A stretch of DNA of 57,034 nucleotides from positions 1-57,034 of the forward strand of contig CAUJIV010000012.1 in assembly GCA_963205435.1 (NCBI GenBank), in the 5' to 3' direction. The DNA comes from Pseudomonadota bacterium. Its GTDB lineage: Bacteria; Pseudomonadota; Gammaproteobacteria; Burkholderiales; Rhodocyclaceae. This document shows positions 27,398-38,968 of this stretch, piece by piece. Position 1 is the first letter of the stretch; every line of letters starts with the position of its first letter. The notes under the pieces are model-generated. The model had not been told where the DNA came from and did no database searches. It worked only from the letters and a program-made list of their open reading frames with translations. A program made the position numbers and the translations under genes.

Positions 27398-28465
27398 TCA
27401 GGCCGCGGCGGCCGGGTAGGAGCCGAGCACCTTGACGAAGGCGGCGCGGCTGCGCAATTCGGCGAAGGCCCGCGCCACCCGCTCCTCCTCCGGATGGCCG
27501 TCGACATCGATGTAGAAGACATACTCCCACAGGCCGGTGCGCGAGGGCCGCGATTCGAACTTGCTCATGGAGACGCCGTGGCGGGCGAGCGGCTCGAGCA
27601 GCGCATGCACCGCGCCCGCCTTGTGCTGCGCCGAGCAGACGAGGGAAGTCTTGTCGCGGCCGGAGGGGCCGGCATCGTGCAGGCCGATGACGAGAAAGCG
27701 CGTCGTGTTGTTCGGGTCGTCCTCGATGTCGCGCGCTAGCGTGTTGAGGCCGTAGCGGTCGGCCGCCGCCTCGCCGGCGATGGCGCAGGACTCGGCGTCC
27801 TCCGCCGCCAGCCGCGCCGCCTCGGCATTGCTCTCCACCGGCACCCGCGGCAGCCCGGGCAGGTGGCGGCCGAGCCACTCGTGGCACTGCGCCAGCGACT
27901 GGCTGTGCGAGTAGAGCCGGCGCACGTCCTCGAGGCGCGCCGCCCGCGAGAGCAGGTGCTGATGGATGCGCAGCATGACCTCGCCGCAGATGCGGATCGG
28001 CGTCTGCAGCAGCAGGTCGAGGGTGCGGCCAATGGCGCCCTCGGTCGAATTTTCCACCGGCACCACGCCGTAGTCGGCGTGCCCCGCCTCGACCGCACGG
28101 AACACCTCGTCGATGGTCGCCAGCGCCGCGAAATCGGGCGCCGAGCCGAAATGCTTCTTCGCCGCGCTCTCGGTAAACGTGCCCGGCGGCCCGAAATAGG
28201 CGACGCGCAGCGGCTGCTCCAGCGCCAGGCAGGCCGACATGATCTCGCGGAAGATGCGCCTGACCGTTTCCTCGCCGAGCGGGCCCGGATTGAGCCCGGC
28301 GATGCGCCGCAGCACCTGCGCCTCGCGCTCCGGCCGATAGGCCGCCGCGCCGCCCTTGAGGCGGCCGATCTCGCCGGCGATCGCGGCGCGGCGGGACAGG
28401 CGCTGCAGCACCTCCTCGTCGAGGCGGTCGATTTCCGCGCGCAGGCGCTGCAGTTCCTCGCTCAC
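27398..28465 (-). CDS. pheA: Bifunctional chorismate mutase / prephenate dehydratase (P-protein)
   Basis: 355 residues from a GTG start with GGAGG five bases upstream. Residues 1-85 are an AroQ chorismate mutase (LQRLRAEIDRLDEEVLQRLS, then LKGGAAAYRPEREAQVL). Residues about 90-265 are prephenate dehydratase (VAYFGPPGTFTESAAKKHFG, VPVENSTEGAIGRTLDLLL, NNTTRFLVIG with the catalytic TRF). The rest is the ACT regulatory domain with the phenylalanine-sensing ESRP motif (SKFESRPSRTGLWEYVFYID). Expect feedback control by phenylalanine. Confidence 0.95.
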   Translation of the reverse strand: MSEELQRLRAEIDRLDEEVLQRLSRRAAIAGEIGRLKGGAAAYRPEREAQVLRRIAGLNPGPLGEETVRRIFREIMSACLALEQPLRVAYFGPPGTFTESAAKKHFGSAPDFAALATIDEVFRAVEAGHADYGVVPVENSTEGAIGRTLDLLLQTPIRICGEVMLRIHQHLLSRAARLEDVRRLYSHSQSLAQCHEWLGRHLPGLPRVPVESNAEAARLAAEDAESCAIAGEAAADRYGLNTLARDIEDDPNNTTRFLVIGLHDAGPSGRDKTSLVCSAQHKAGAVHALLEPLARHGVSMSKFESRPSRTGLWEYVFYIDVDGHPEEERVARAFAELRSRAAFVKVLGSYPAAAA

Positions 28466-28532
28466 CCGGCCTCCTCCCTTCCCTTCTCCGCGCCCGGCGA
28501 GCGGGTCGGCTCCGCTCGCCGGCCGGCAGCGC

Positions 28533-29711
28533 TCATGCCGGCAGGTAGCGTACCGCCAGCACCCCCTCGATGGTGGCAATCGAGTCGATCACCGCCTGCG
28601 GCACGGCGCTGTCCACGTCGACCAGGGTGTAGGCGACGTCGCCGCGCGACTTGTTCATCATGTTGCTGATGTTGAGATTGGCCTTGGCCATCGCCGTCGA
28701 GATCTGGCCGACCATGTTCGGCACGTTGGCGTTGGCGACGGCGATGCGAAAGCCCGACTCGCGCGGCATCGCGGTATTGGGGAAATTCACCGCGTTCTGC
28801 ACGTTGCCGTTCTCGAGGTAGTCGCGCACCTGCTCGGCGACCATCGCCGCGCAGTTGTCCTCCGCCTCGCGCGTCGAGGCGCCGAGATGCGGCAGCGCCA
28901 CCACCCGCGGATGGCTGTTCACCCGCGCGCTGGGAAAATCGCAGACATAGCTGCCAAGCCGCTTCTCCTCGAGGGCGGCCAGCACCGCCTCCTCGTCGAC
29001 CACGCCCTCGCGCGAAAAATTCAGCAGCACGGCGCCGTGGCGGACATGCTTCAGCACCGGGCCGTTCACCATCTTGCGCGTGGCATCGACCAGCGGCACG
29101 TGCAGGCTGATGAAGTCCGCGTGCTTCATCACCTCCGCCACGCTGCCCGCCTTCCTCACCTGCGCCGGCAGGCTCCAGGCGGCATCCACGGTAATCTCCG
29201 GATCGTAGCCCATGACGTCCATGCCGAGCCGGATGGCCACATCGGCCACCAGGCAGCCGATCTTGCCCAGCCCGATGATGCCGAGCGTGTGACCGGCCAG
29301 CTCATAGCCGGCGAAGCCCTTCTTGCCCTCCTCGACCTTTTTCTCCATGTCGGGGTCGGCAGGATCGAGGGCGGCGACGAAGCGCATGGCGCCGGTCAGG
29401 TTCCGCGCCGCCATCAGCATCCCGGCGAGGACCAGTTCCTTCACCGCGTTGGCATTGCCGCCGGGGGCGTTGAACACCGGCACGCCGCGCGCGCTCATCG
29501 CCTTGACCGGAATGTTGTTGGTGCCGGCGCCGGCGCGGCCAATGGCCTTGACCGAGAGCGGGATGTCCATCTTGTGCATGTCGGCCGAGCGCACCAGGAT
29601 GGCGTCCGGCGCCGCGATGTCCTTGGCGACGCTGTAGCGCTCCTGCGGCAAGCGCTTGAGGCCGGCCTGGGAAATCTGGTTGAGCACCAGGATGCCGTAC
29701 TTGTCAGCCAT
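28533..29711 (-). CDS. serA: D-3-phosphoglycerate dehydrogenase
   Basis: 392 residues. [20 protein letters not shown] and [20 protein letters not shown] form the substrate half, [19 protein letters not shown] is the NAD-binding Rossmann motif, and [15 protein letters not shown] holds the catalytic histidine. The C-terminus ([20 protein letters not shown]) is an ACT domain, so this is the ACT-bearing medium-length form. It starts the phosphorylated serine pathway; serC, the next step, lies directly upstream and overlaps by 8 bases. Confidence 0.92.
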   Translation of the reverse strand: MADKYGILVLNQISQAGLKRLPQERYSVAKDIAAPDAILVRSADMHKMDIPLSVKAIGRAGAGTNNIPVKAMSARGVPVFNAPGGNANAVKELVLAGMLMAARNLTGAMRFVAALDPADPDMEKKVEEGKKGFAGYELAGHTLGIIGLGKIGCLVADVAIRLGMDVMGYDPEITVDAAWSLPAQVRKAGSVAEVMKHADFISLHVPLVDATRKMVNGPVLKHVRHGAVLLNFSREGVVDEEAVLAALEEKRLGSYVCDFPSARVNSHPRVVALPHLGASTREAEDNCAAMVAEQVRDYLENGNVQNAVNFPNTAMPRESGFRIAVANANVPNMVGQISTAMAKANLNISNMMNKSRGDVAYTLVDVDSAVPQAVIDSIATIEGVLAVRYLPA

Positions 29712-30786
29712 GTTTCGCCTCGAATTCCTTCATGTAGTTGACCAGGGTGCGCACGCCCTCGAGCGGCATCGCATTGTAGATCGAGGCGCGCATGCCGCCG
29801 ACCGAGCGATGCCCCTTCAGTTGGATCATGCCGCGTGCCTTGGCGCCCTTGAGGAACTCCTCATCGAGCTCCGGCTTTTTCAGGGTGAACGGCACGTTCA
29901 TCAGCGAGCGGTCGGGCTTCGCCACCGGGCTGAGGAAGAAGCCGCTGCCGTCGAGAAAATCATAGAGCAGCGCCGCCTTCTCGCGGTTGTGCTTTTCCAT
30001 GGCCGCCAGGCCGCCCTGCTGCTTGAGCCAGCGGAAGACCAGGCCGGCGATGTAGATGGCGTAGGTGGGCGGCGTGTTGTACATCGAGTCGTTGTCGACG
30101 TGAGTCTTGTAGTCGAGCATCAGCGGGGTCTGCGGCAGCGCCTGGCCGACCAGGTCCTCGCGCACGATGACGATAGTCAGCCCGGCCGGGCCGATGTTCT
30201 TCTGCGCGCCGGCATAGATCAGGCCGAATTTCGAGACGTCTACCGGGCGCGACAGGATGTTCGATGACATGTCGCAGACCAGCGGCACGTCGCCGCTGTG
30301 CGGCTGCCAGTGGAACTCGACGCCACCGATGGTTTCGTTGGCCGTGTAATGGACGTAGGCCGCATCCTTGTCGAGCTTCCAGGCCTCCTGTGCCGGCGCG
30401 TAGCTGTAGTTGCGGTCCTCGGCCGAGGCGGCGACATTCACCTGGCAGTACTGCTTCGCCTCCTTGATCGCCTTCTTCGCCCACTCGCCGGTGTTGACGT
30501 AATCGGCGCTCGCCTTGCCGCGCAGCAGGTTGATCGGCACCATGGCGAACTGCAGCGTGGCGCCGCCCTGCAGGAACAGCGCCTTGTAGTTGGCGGGGAT
30601 GCCCATCAGTTCGCGCAGGTCGGCCTCGGCCTCGGCGGCGATGGTCATGAATTCCTTGCCGCGATGGCTCATTTCCATCACTGACTGGCCGCTGCCGTGC
30701 CAGTCGAGCATCTCCTCCGCCGCCTGCCTGAGAACGGATTCCGGCAGGGCTGCCGGTCCAGCGCTGAAATTGAAAACGCGTGCCAT
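29704..30786 (-). CDS. serC: Phosphoserine aminotransferase
   Basis: 360 residues. [20 protein letters not shown] is the diagnostic N-terminus, [19 protein letters not shown] binds PLP, and [20 protein letters not shown] contains the PLP lysine. The C-terminal [20 protein letters not shown] is conserved. It transaminates phosphohydroxypyruvate and can also act in pyridoxine synthesis. The start codon directly abuts the gyrA stop, so it is probably cotranscribed with gyrA. Confidence 0.95.
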   Translation of the reverse strand: MARVFNFSAGPAALPESVLRQAAEEMLDWHGSGQSVMEMSHRGKEFMTIAAEAEADLRELMGIPANYKALFLQGGATLQFAMVPINLLRGKASADYVNTGEWAKKAIKEAKQYCQVNVAASAEDRNYSYAPAQEAWKLDKDAAYVHYTANETIGGVEFHWQPHSGDVPLVCDMSSNILSRPVDVSKFGLIYAGAQKNIGPAGLTIVIVREDLVGQALPQTPLMLDYKTHVDNDSMYNTPPTYAIYIAGLVFRWLKQQGGLAAMEKHNREKAALLYDFLDGSGFFLSPVAKPDRSLMNVPFTLKKPELDEEFLKGAKARGMIQLKGHRSVGGMRASIYNAMPLEGVRTLVNYMKEFEAKHG

Positions 30787-33336
<2,550 letters not shown>

Positions 33337-33384
33337 CGAATGGGACCGGCAGGACGGGAGAACGCATCCCGCCAAAAAGTGGCA

Positions 33385-33393
33385 ATTTTATCA
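33385..33393 (-). promoter_or_regulatory. Extended -10 promoter upstream of gyrA
   Basis: On the minus strand the sequence TGATAAAAT is an extended -10 (TG-n-TAAAAT) about 50 bases before the gyrA ATG. No good -35 was found at 17 bases, which is acceptable for an extended -10 site. Confidence 0.45.
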
Positions 33394-33460
33394 TGTCCGC
33401 CTGTCCGGTTGCCGCGCCGGCCTATCCCGCCCTTCCGCCAATTGTCGTTCCGACTACAAG

Positions 33461-33489
33461 TTGTAGCTGTCTGGTTTTTGTGCTTAAAT
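33461..33489 (+). promoter_or_regulatory. Promoter for the first ompA gene, with overlapping inverted repeat
   Basis: TTGTAG at 33461-33466 and TTAAAT at 33484-33489 are separated by 17 bases, in an AT-rich patch about 80 bases before the start codon. A 13-base inverted repeat CTACAA-G-TTGTAG covers the -35 box and could be an operator, but no regulator is known. Confidence 0.45.
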
Positions 33490-33566
33490 TTTTTGGTAAA
33501 ACATTCATTCCGGCGAGGCTGCCCGCCGGCCGCCTGAAATCGCTCATCCACAGTGGAGGATGCATC

Positions 33567-34238
33567 TTGAAAACCGCCCGCCTCTCCAAGACCACGCTGT
33601 TCGCCCTGCTTGGCCTCGCCACCTCGATCGCCGCCGCTCAGGCGCCGAACAACGACGGCTATCTCTTCGACACCCGCGGCGTCGTCGCCCGCAGCGGCTT
33701 CGGCCTGTGCTGGAAGACCACCCGATGGACCCCCGCGATGGCCATCGCCGAGTGCGATCCCGACCTGGTGAAGAAGGCCGAGCCCACGCCGGCGCCCGCG
33801 CACGCACCGGCACCCGCACCGGCTGCCGCGCCGGCCAAGCCGAAGGCCTGCAACTTCAGCTATGCGCTGCAGAGCGACGCCACCTTCGCCTTCGGCAAGG
33901 CCGACCTGAACGCCGCCGGCAGGGAGCAGCTCGACAAGAACGTGCTGGCCAGGCTCGACAGCTGCGCCAGCGTCAAGCTGCTGATGATCACCGGCCACAC
34001 CGACCGCATCGGCAGCCATCAGGCCAACCAGAAGCTCTCGGAGAAGCGCGCCGAGGCGGTCAAGGCCTACTTGACCGGCAAGGGCGCCAGGGCGGAAGCC
34101 GTCGAGACCATGGGCGCCGGCAAGACCCAGCCCGTGCCCGGCGTCAAGTGCGACGACAAGCTGCCGCGCAAGCAATTGATCGAATGCCTGGCGCCGAACC
34201 GTCGCGTCGTGGTCGAAGTCGTCGGCCCGGGCAAGTAA
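33567..34238 (+). CDS. OmpA-family outer-membrane protein, paralogue 1
   Basis: 223 residues from a TTG start at 33567 with GGAGG seven bases upstream. A signal peptide (KTTLFALLGLATSIAAAQA) is followed by a conserved SGFGLCWKTTRWTPAMAIAE segment, an Ala/Pro linker (about residues 72-90) and an OmpA peptidoglycan-binding domain (TGHTDRIGSHQANQKLSEKR, APNRRVVVEV). It lacks an eight-strand barrel and resembles the short OmpA-like proteins of betaproteobacteria (RmpM/class 4 type) that tie the outer membrane to peptidoglycan. It has its own promoter and a downstream terminator. Confidence 0.9.
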   Translation: MKTARLSKTTLFALLGLATSIAAAQAPNNDGYLFDTRGVVARSGFGLCWKTTRWTPAMAIAECDPDLVKKAEPTPAPAHAPAPAPAAAPAKPKACNFSYALQSDATFAFGKADLNAAGREQLDKNVLARLDSCASVKLLMITGHTDRIGSHQANQKLSEKRAEAVKAYLTGKGARAEAVETMGAGKTQPVPGVKCDDKLPRKQLIECLAPNRRVVVEVVGPGK

Positions 34239-34253
34239 GCCCGTTCCGCCAGC

Positions 34254-34286
34254 AAAACCCCGCCGCGCCCTGGCGGGGTTTTTTTT
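34254..34286 (+). terminator. Rho-independent terminator after ompA paralogue 1
   Basis: AAAACCCCGCC, a 7-base loop, GGCGGGG and eight T residues: a 7-bp GC stem with T-run. It ends only four bases before the start codon of the next gene. Confidence 0.9.
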
Positions 34287-34290
34287 GGTC

Positions 34291-35607
34291 ATGCCGCAAT
34301 CCGCAGATCTTCTGATCGAGCCGCGCTGGCTGATTCCGGTCGAGCCGCGGGGCGCCGTGCTGGAAGAGCACGCCGTAGTCGTATCGGCGGGCAGGATCCT
34401 CGACGTGCTGCCGGCGCGCCAAGCGTGCGAGCGCTACCAGCCCGGCCATCGCGTCGCCCTGCCCGAACATGTCCTGATCCCCGGCCTTGTCAACCTGCAC
34501 ACCCACGCCGCCATGGCCCTGCTGCGCGGCATTGCCGACGACCGGCCCCTGATGGACTGGCTGCAGACCCGCATCTGGCCGGCCGAAGTAAAGCATGTTT
34601 CACCCGCCTTTGTTCGCGACGGCACGCTGCTCGCCTGCGCCGAAATGCTGCGTGGCGGCATCACCTGCTTCAGCGATATGTATTTTTTCCCGGAGGCAGC
34701 GGCCGAGGCGGCGCTCGTCCTCGGCATGCGCGCCGCGATCGGCCTCTTCGTCATCGAATTTCCGACCGCCTATGCCACGGATGCGGACGACTACCTGCGC
34801 AAGGGCCTGGCGGCGCGCGACAGGCTGCGCAACGAGCCCCTGCTGTCTTTCTGTCTCGCCCCGCACGCGCCTTACACCGTGTCGGACGCGATCTTCGAAC
34901 GCATCGCTACCCTGAGCGCCCAGCTCGACCTGCCGATCCACCTTCATGTGCATGAAACGCAGCAGGAGACGGAGGAAAGCCTCGCCCGCCACGGCGCCCG
35001 CCCGCTCGAGCGCCTGCGACGGCTGGGACTGCTCGGTCCGGGGCTCATCGCGGTCCATGCCATCCATCTGGACGAAACAGAGATCACCCTGCTGGCCGAG
35101 AACAATTGCAGCGTCGCGCATTGCCCCAGCTCCAACATGAAGCTAGCCAGCGGGATTGCTCCGATCAGCCGCATGGCCGAACAGGGGGTGCGCATCGGCC
35201 TGGGTACCGATGGCGCCGCCAGCAACAACCGGCTCGACCTCTTCCAGGAAATGCGCCAGGCAGGACTGCTGGCCAAGGTCAGCACGGGGGATGCCAGCGT
35301 CCTCGATGCCCATGCATTATTGCGCATGGCCACCCTGAGCGGCGCTGCCGCGCTCGGTCTTGACGCGGAAATCGGCTCGATCGTGCCCGGCAAGGCGGCC
35401 GACCTGTGCGCCGTCCGGCTCGGCGGGATCGAGACCAGCCCCTGCTTCGACCCGGCCTCGCACCTGATCTATGCCGCAGGCAGGGAGCACGTCAGCCACG
35501 TCTGGGTCAATGGCCGGATTCGCCTCGAGGACGGCGTGTTGCGCCAATGCGACACAAGAACATTGCTTGACACCGTAATTTTGTGGCAAAATAAACTAAA
35601 TGCTTGA
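34291..35607 (+). CDS. mtaD: 5-methylthioadenosine/S-adenosylhomocysteine deaminase (TRZ/ATZ amidohydrolase)
   Basis: 438 residues. LIPGLVNLHTHAAMALLRG gives the first metal-binding HxH, LPIHLHVHETQQE the next histidine, VHAIHLDETEI another, and GTDGAASNNRLDLFQEMR the catalytic Asp. This is the TRZ/ATZ deaminase family that converts methylthioadenosine or adenosylhomocysteine to inosine derivatives; exact substrate is inferred. The ATG follows the ompA terminator at once and has no Shine-Dalgarno. In many relatives the gene precedes ubiG, as it nearly does here. Confidence 0.85.
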   Translation: MPQSADLLIEPRWLIPVEPRGAVLEEHAVVVSAGRILDVLPARQACERYQPGHRVALPEHVLIPGLVNLHTHAAMALLRGIADDRPLMDWLQTRIWPAEVKHVSPAFVRDGTLLACAEMLRGGITCFSDMYFFPEAAAEAALVLGMRAAIGLFVIEFPTAYATDADDYLRKGLAARDRLRNEPLLSFCLAPHAPYTVSDAIFERIATLSAQLDLPIHLHVHETQQETEESLARHGARPLERLRRLGLLGPGLIAVHAIHLDETEITLLAENNCSVAHCPSSNMKLASGIAPISRMAEQGVRIGLGTDGAASNNRLDLFQEMRQAGLLAKVSTGDASVLDAHALLRMATLSGAAALGLDAEIGSIVPGKAADLCAVRLGGIETSPCFDPASHLIYAAGREHVSHVWVNGRIRLEDGVLRQCDTRTLLDTVILWQNKLNA

Positions 35608-35632
35608 GTTGTCACGGGCATGCAACTAGGAT
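35567..35632 (+). promoter_or_regulatory. Candidate promoters for the second ompA gene
   Basis: A perfect -35 TTGACA (35567-35572) with TAAACT 19 bases later lies inside the end of mtaD. A second pair TTGAGT (35604-35609) and TAGGAT (35627-35632) is spaced by 17. Either gives a leader of about 130-170 bases before ompA paralogue 2. Confidence 0.4.
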
Positions 35633-35769
35633 ACAGGGCAGGACAGGCCGCTCTATTAATGATGGGTTTCTTGCAAACTCCCCTCCTGCACCGCCTGCTC
35701 GAATCGACTTTGACTGCTTTGCCTGTTTATTATTGAACCGCGCCGTTTCGTACTTCAACGAGGGAGAAC

Positions 35770-36417
35770 ATGAAGAAACAAATTATGCAAACCACCCTGC
35801 TGGCGGTCCTTGGCTTGAGCGCTTCCGTCGCGCTCGCTCAAGCTCCGAACAACGACGGCTACCTGTTCGACAATCGCGGCGTCGTGGCGCGTAGCGGTTT
35901 CGGCCTGTGCTGGAAGACCACCCGCTGGACGCCGGCCATGGCCGTTCCCGAGTGCGATCCCGACCTGGTGAAGAAGCCCGAGCCCGCTCCTGCCCCGGCT
36001 CCCGCCCCCGCTCCGGCGCCGACGCCGAAGCCCGCCGCCCAGAAAGTGACCCTGGCCGCCGACGCCCTGTTCGATTTCGACAAGGCCGTGCTGCGCCCCG
36101 AGGGCAAGGCCAAGCTCGATGATGTCACCAGCAAGCTGCAAGGCATGAAGCTGGAGGTCATCATTGCCGTCGGCCATGCCGACCGCATCGGATCGGACAA
36201 GTACAACCAGAAGCTGTCCGAGAAGCGTGCCGAGGCTGTCAAGGCCTATCTGGTCGGCAAGGGTGTCGAGGCGAATCGCATCTACACCGAGGGCAAGGGC
36301 AAGAAGCAGCCCGTCACCGGCGACAAGTGCGGCACCAGCACCAAGAAGACCAAGCAGCTCATCGAGTGCCTGCAGCCCGATCGCCGCGTCGAGATCGAGG
36401 TGATCGGCACCCGCTGA
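35770..36417 (+). CDS. OmpA-family outer-membrane protein, paralogue 2
   Basis: 215 residues, ATG with AGGGAG upstream. Signal peptide MQTTLLAVLGLSASVALAQA, then the same SGFGLCWKTTRWTPAMAVPE segment as paralogue 1, an (AP)n linker and an OmpA domain (VGHADRIGSDKYNQKLSEKR, QPDRRVEIEVIG). The start of the mature protein is almost identical to paralogue 1 while the C-terminal domains diverge. It probably anchors the outer membrane to peptidoglycan. Own promoter region and strong terminator suggest a highly expressed single gene. Confidence 0.92.
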   Translation: MKKQIMQTTLLAVLGLSASVALAQAPNNDGYLFDNRGVVARSGFGLCWKTTRWTPAMAVPECDPDLVKKPEPAPAPAPAPAPAPTPKPAAQKVTLAADALFDFDKAVLRPEGKAKLDDVTSKLQGMKLEVIIAVGHADRIGSDKYNQKLSEKRAEAVKAYLVGKGVEANRIYTEGKGKKQPVTGDKCGTSTKKTKQLIECLQPDRRVEIEVIGTR

Positions 36418-36433
36418 TCCGGTCGAGCATCGC

Positions 36434-36462
36434 AAAAAAGCCCTGCCTGGCAGGGCTTTTTT
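36434..36462 (+). terminator. Rho-independent terminator after ompA paralogue 2
   Basis: AAAAAAGCCCTGCC followed by GGCAGGGCTTTTTT: an 8-bp GC-rich stem flanked by A and T runs, 16 bases after the ompA stop and 22 bases before ubiG. Confidence 0.92.
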
Positions 36463-36483
36463 GTTTCCGCCGGCAATCCCCCC

Positions 36484-37197
36484 ATGAACGACAGCACCAG
36501 GCAAAACGCCGATGCGGCCGAGCTCGAGAAATTCGGCGAGCTGGCTCACCGCTGGTGGGACCCCGCATCCGAGTTCAAGCCGCTGCACGACATCAATCCG
36601 CTGCGCCTCGACTGGATCGACCGCGCGGTCGGCCTCGCCGGTAAGGTAGTTCTCGATGTCGGCTGCGGCGGCGGCATCCTGGCCGAAGCGATGGCGGCGC
36701 GCGGCGCCCGCGTCACCGGCATCGACCTCTCGGACAAGGCGCTGGCCGTGGCCCGGCTGCACCTGCTGGAAAGCGGCCGGCAGGTCGATTACCGCAAGCT
36801 CTCCGCCGAGGAACTGGCGCAGGAGAGCCCGGCCGCCTTCGATGTCGTCACCTGCCTCGAGATGCTCGAGCACGTGCCCGATCCGGCCAGTACGGTGCGC
36901 GCCTGCGCGGCGCTGGCGCGGCCGGGCGGCAGCGTCTTCTTCTCCACCATCAACCGCAACCCGAAAGCCTATCTCTTCGCCGTCATCGGCGCCGAATACG
37001 TGCTCAAGCTCCTGCCGCGCGGCACCCACGACTATGCGAAATTCATCCGCCCGGCCGAGCTCGCCCGCTACTGCCGCGAAGCCAACCTGCAGGTCGAGGA
37101 AATCACCGGCATGAGCTACAACCCCTTCACCAAGACCTATGCCTTCGGCGGCAGCAGCGACGTCAATTACCTGCTGAGATGCCGCCGCGATGGCTGA
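36484..37197 (+). CDS. ubiG: Ubiquinone biosynthesis O-methyltransferase
   Basis: 237 residues. [20 protein letters not shown] is the UbiG N-terminal signature, [20 protein letters not shown] is SAM motif [16 protein letters not shown] is motif II, and [19 protein letters not shown] with [15 protein letters not shown] are specific to UbiG. It carries out both O-methylations of the ubiquinone ring. Its end overlaps gph by 8 bases. Confidence 0.95.
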   Translation: MNDSTRQNADAAELEKFGELAHRWWDPASEFKPLHDINPLRLDWIDRAVGLAGKVVLDVGCGGGILAEAMAARGARVTGIDLSDKALAVARLHLLESGRQVDYRKLSAEELAQESPAAFDVVTCLEMLEHVPDPASTVRACAALARPGGSVFFSTINRNPKAYLFAVIGAEYVLKLLPRGTHDYAKFIRPAELARYCREANLQVEEITGMSYNPFTKTYAFGGSSDVNYLLRCRRDG

Positions 37198-37846
37198 GCT
37201 CGTCCTCTTCGACCTCGACGGCACGCTGGCCGACACTGCCCTCGACCTCGGCGCGGCGCTCAACCGTCTCCTCGCCGAGTCTGGCAGGCCGTTGTTGCCG
37301 CCGGAACGGATCCGTCCCCACGTCTCCGCCGGCGTGCGCGGCCTGCTCGGCATCGGCTTCGGCCTCAAGCCGGAAGACGACGGATTCGGCGAGTTGCGCC
37401 AGCGCTTCCTCGACTTCTACGAAGAGTCCCTCTGCGCCACCACCCGGCTGTTCGAGGGCATCCCGGAACTGCTCGACGGCCTCGAAGCGAGGGGCCACAG
37501 CTGGGGCGTGGTGACCAACAAGACCAGCCGCTACACCCTGCCCGTCCTGAGCGGCCTCTGCCTGGCCAAGCGGGCCGCCTGCATCGTCAGCGGCGACTCG
37601 GCGCCGCGCCCCAAGCCGGCGCCGGATCCCCTCCTGCTCGCCTGCTCCATCGCTGGCTTCACGCCGGCGCGAACCCTCTACATCGGCGACGACCTGCGCG
37701 ACATCCAGGCGGCCCGCGCCGCCGGCATGGGCGCCCTTGCCGCCGCCTGGGGCTATCTCGGCGAAGAACTGCCGGTGGAGGAATGGGGCGCCGATGCCAT
37801 CCTCGCCGAGCCGCAGGCACTGGAAAGATTGCTCGAGGGGGCGTGA
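37190..37846 (+). CDS. gph: Phosphoglycolate phosphatase (HAD superfamily)
   Basis: 218 residues. [16 protein letters not shown] provides the nucleophile D8 and D10, [15 protein letters not shown] is motif II, and [17 protein letters not shown] is the metal-binding motif IV. Length and the small helical cap (residues about 17-85) fit Gph. It removes phosphate from 2-phosphoglycolate, mostly from DNA repair. The ubiG-gph overlap is the conserved betaproteobacterial arrangement. Confidence 0.88.
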   Translation: MAELVLFDLDGTLADTALDLGAALNRLLAESGRPLLPPERIRPHVSAGVRGLLGIGFGLKPEDDGFGELRQRFLDFYEESLCATTRLFEGIPELLDGLEARGHSWGVVTNKTSRYTLPVLSGLCLAKRAACIVSGDSAPRPKPAPDPLLLACSIAGFTPARTLYIGDDLRDIQAARAAGMGALAAAWGYLGEELPVEEWGADAILAEPQALERLLEGA

Positions 37847-37852
37847 TAGAAT
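37844..37852 (+). promoter_or_regulatory. Candidate ssrA promoter (extended -10)
   Basis: TGATAGAAT overlaps the gph stop codon and is an extended -10 with five of six consensus bases, 70 bases before the mature tmRNA 5' end. No clear -35 is visible. A precursor transcript processed at its 5' end is the normal route for tmRNA. Confidence 0.4.
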
Positions 37853-37921
37853 CGCAAGGCGAGGGAACCTCCGGCGCGTACGGCGGTCTTCATTGCAGCA
37901 GCAGCGTTTCACAGCGAATCC

Positions 37922-38282
37922 GGGGGCGACCTGGCTTCGACGTGGGTCGCGAAGCAGAGCAGTGCATGCCGAGGACCAGTTACCTCGCAAATCCATCTGG
38001 AAAACCACAAACGCCAACGACGAGCGTTTCGCTCTCGCCGCCTAAAACCGGCGAGCGCTGCACCGGACGGCTCACGGGCCGGGCGGGGCAACCCGCAGCA
38101 GCGTCATTGACGTGAGATAAGGGCGCGTTTCGCCGCGGGGCGCGCCTCGAAAATCCAGCGGATCGCCCTGCGACAGCCCGCCGGTTGGCGGTTGCCGGGT
38201 TAAATCAAACAGCCAGGCTAAGCATGTAGGACTGCCTGTAGAGGGCTTGCGGACGCGGGTTCGATTCCCGCCGCCTCCACCA
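37922..38282 (+). ncRNA. ssrA: Transfer-messenger RNA
   Basis: The 5' end GGGGGCGACCTGGCTTCGAC and the 3' end with a T-arm (GGTTCGATTCCCGCC) and CGCCTCC-A-CCA pair as a 7-bp tRNA-like acceptor stem with encoded CCA. The tag reading frame at 38013-38045 encodes ANDERFALAA and a TAA. Length is 361 bases. It rescues stalled ribosomes with SmpB and tags the nascent chain for ClpXP. This tag form is typical of betaproteobacteria. Confidence 0.97.
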
Positions 38283-38287
38283 ATCAC

Positions 38288-38320
38288 AAGGGCTCGGATA
38301 GTCTCCGGGCCCTTTTTCTT
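38288..38320 (+). terminator. Terminator of ssrA
   Basis: An 11-bp stem (AAGGGCTCGGA with TCCGGGCCCTT, one wobble pair) and a 5-base loop run into a T5 tract six bases after the tmRNA CCA end. Confidence 0.85.
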
Positions 38321-38515
38321 TGCGCGATTCCCCGCGTGGCGCGGGGTTCTGGTCATTGCTGTTGCGGGTGGCCACCAGCCGAAACGCCCTAAATTGGCCA
38401 TTTTCTCGGCCAGAGCCGTCTCTATTCTCTGTTTGGCCTGCGGGTAGGCGCAGATGACGGTCTAGCAAAATCAAATACTTACGCGCGTCGGTTCATCGTC
38501 AACCAAGGCGACCGG
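38321..38515. other. Junction between core chromosome and island
   Basis: 195 bases without a gene. It includes a perfect hairpin CCCCGCG-TGG-CGCGGGG (38330-38346). From here on genes are of mobile-element type. No second copy of the tmRNA 3' end occurs in the window, so the att site cannot be defined. Confidence 0.5.
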
Positions 38516-38968
38516 TCACGCATCGAACCCCGCCACTACCTCCCGCTGTGCCACCCAGTCGGTCTGCAGCGGGTTGCGCTGGAACCACAACAGGCTCATG
38601 CACCGGGGCTGCTTGCCTGACAGGATGCTCTGGATGATGGCGGGTTCCAGCAGGGTCAGGCGCAGCAGTTCGTTGACCGTCGAGTGGTGCAGTCCCTCTG
38701 CTTTAGCGATTTCGCTGCCGCTGCCGACCACGCCGTCATCGAGCAACTGCTGCCAGTAGAAGGCCCGCATCAGCGCCACCAGCAGGGGCTGATCGATCTG
38801 CGTGGCGACCTTGCCCGGCGCATCCAGTTGACCGTCAGGACGAATCACCACCTTGCTGCCGCCACGCTTGCGGATCTTCAGTGGGATAAAGGTGGAGATT
38901 TTGATCTGCGTGCCATCGTGGCGTTCGCGGGCGATGGCTGCGCCCAATGCCTGTACTTTCGGCCTCAT
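38516..38968 (-). CDS. Recombinase-associated HTH protein
   Basis: 150 residues starting MRPKVQALGAAIARERHDG, with GAGGAAAC upstream and its ATG overlapping the recombinase stop (ATGA, 38965-38968). SEIAKAEGLHHSTVNELLRL is a helix-turn-helix, followed by TLLEPAIIQSILSGKQP. The latter segment also occurs at the C-terminus of some large serine recombinases, so this looks like a split-off accessory domain that binds DNA together with the recombinase. Confidence 0.75.
   Translation of the reverse strand: MRPKVQALGAAIARERHDGTQIKISTFIPLKIRKRGGSKVVIRPDGQLDAPGKVATQIDQPLLVALMRAFYWQQLLDDGVVGSGSEIAKAEGLHHSTVNELLRLTLLEPAIIQSILSGKQPRCMSLLWFQRNPLQTDWVAQREVVAGFDA

Noticed and set aside
38250-38282. attL at the tmRNA 3' end
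   Set aside because: Plausible, but no second copy of the sequence exists in the window, so no att site is called.
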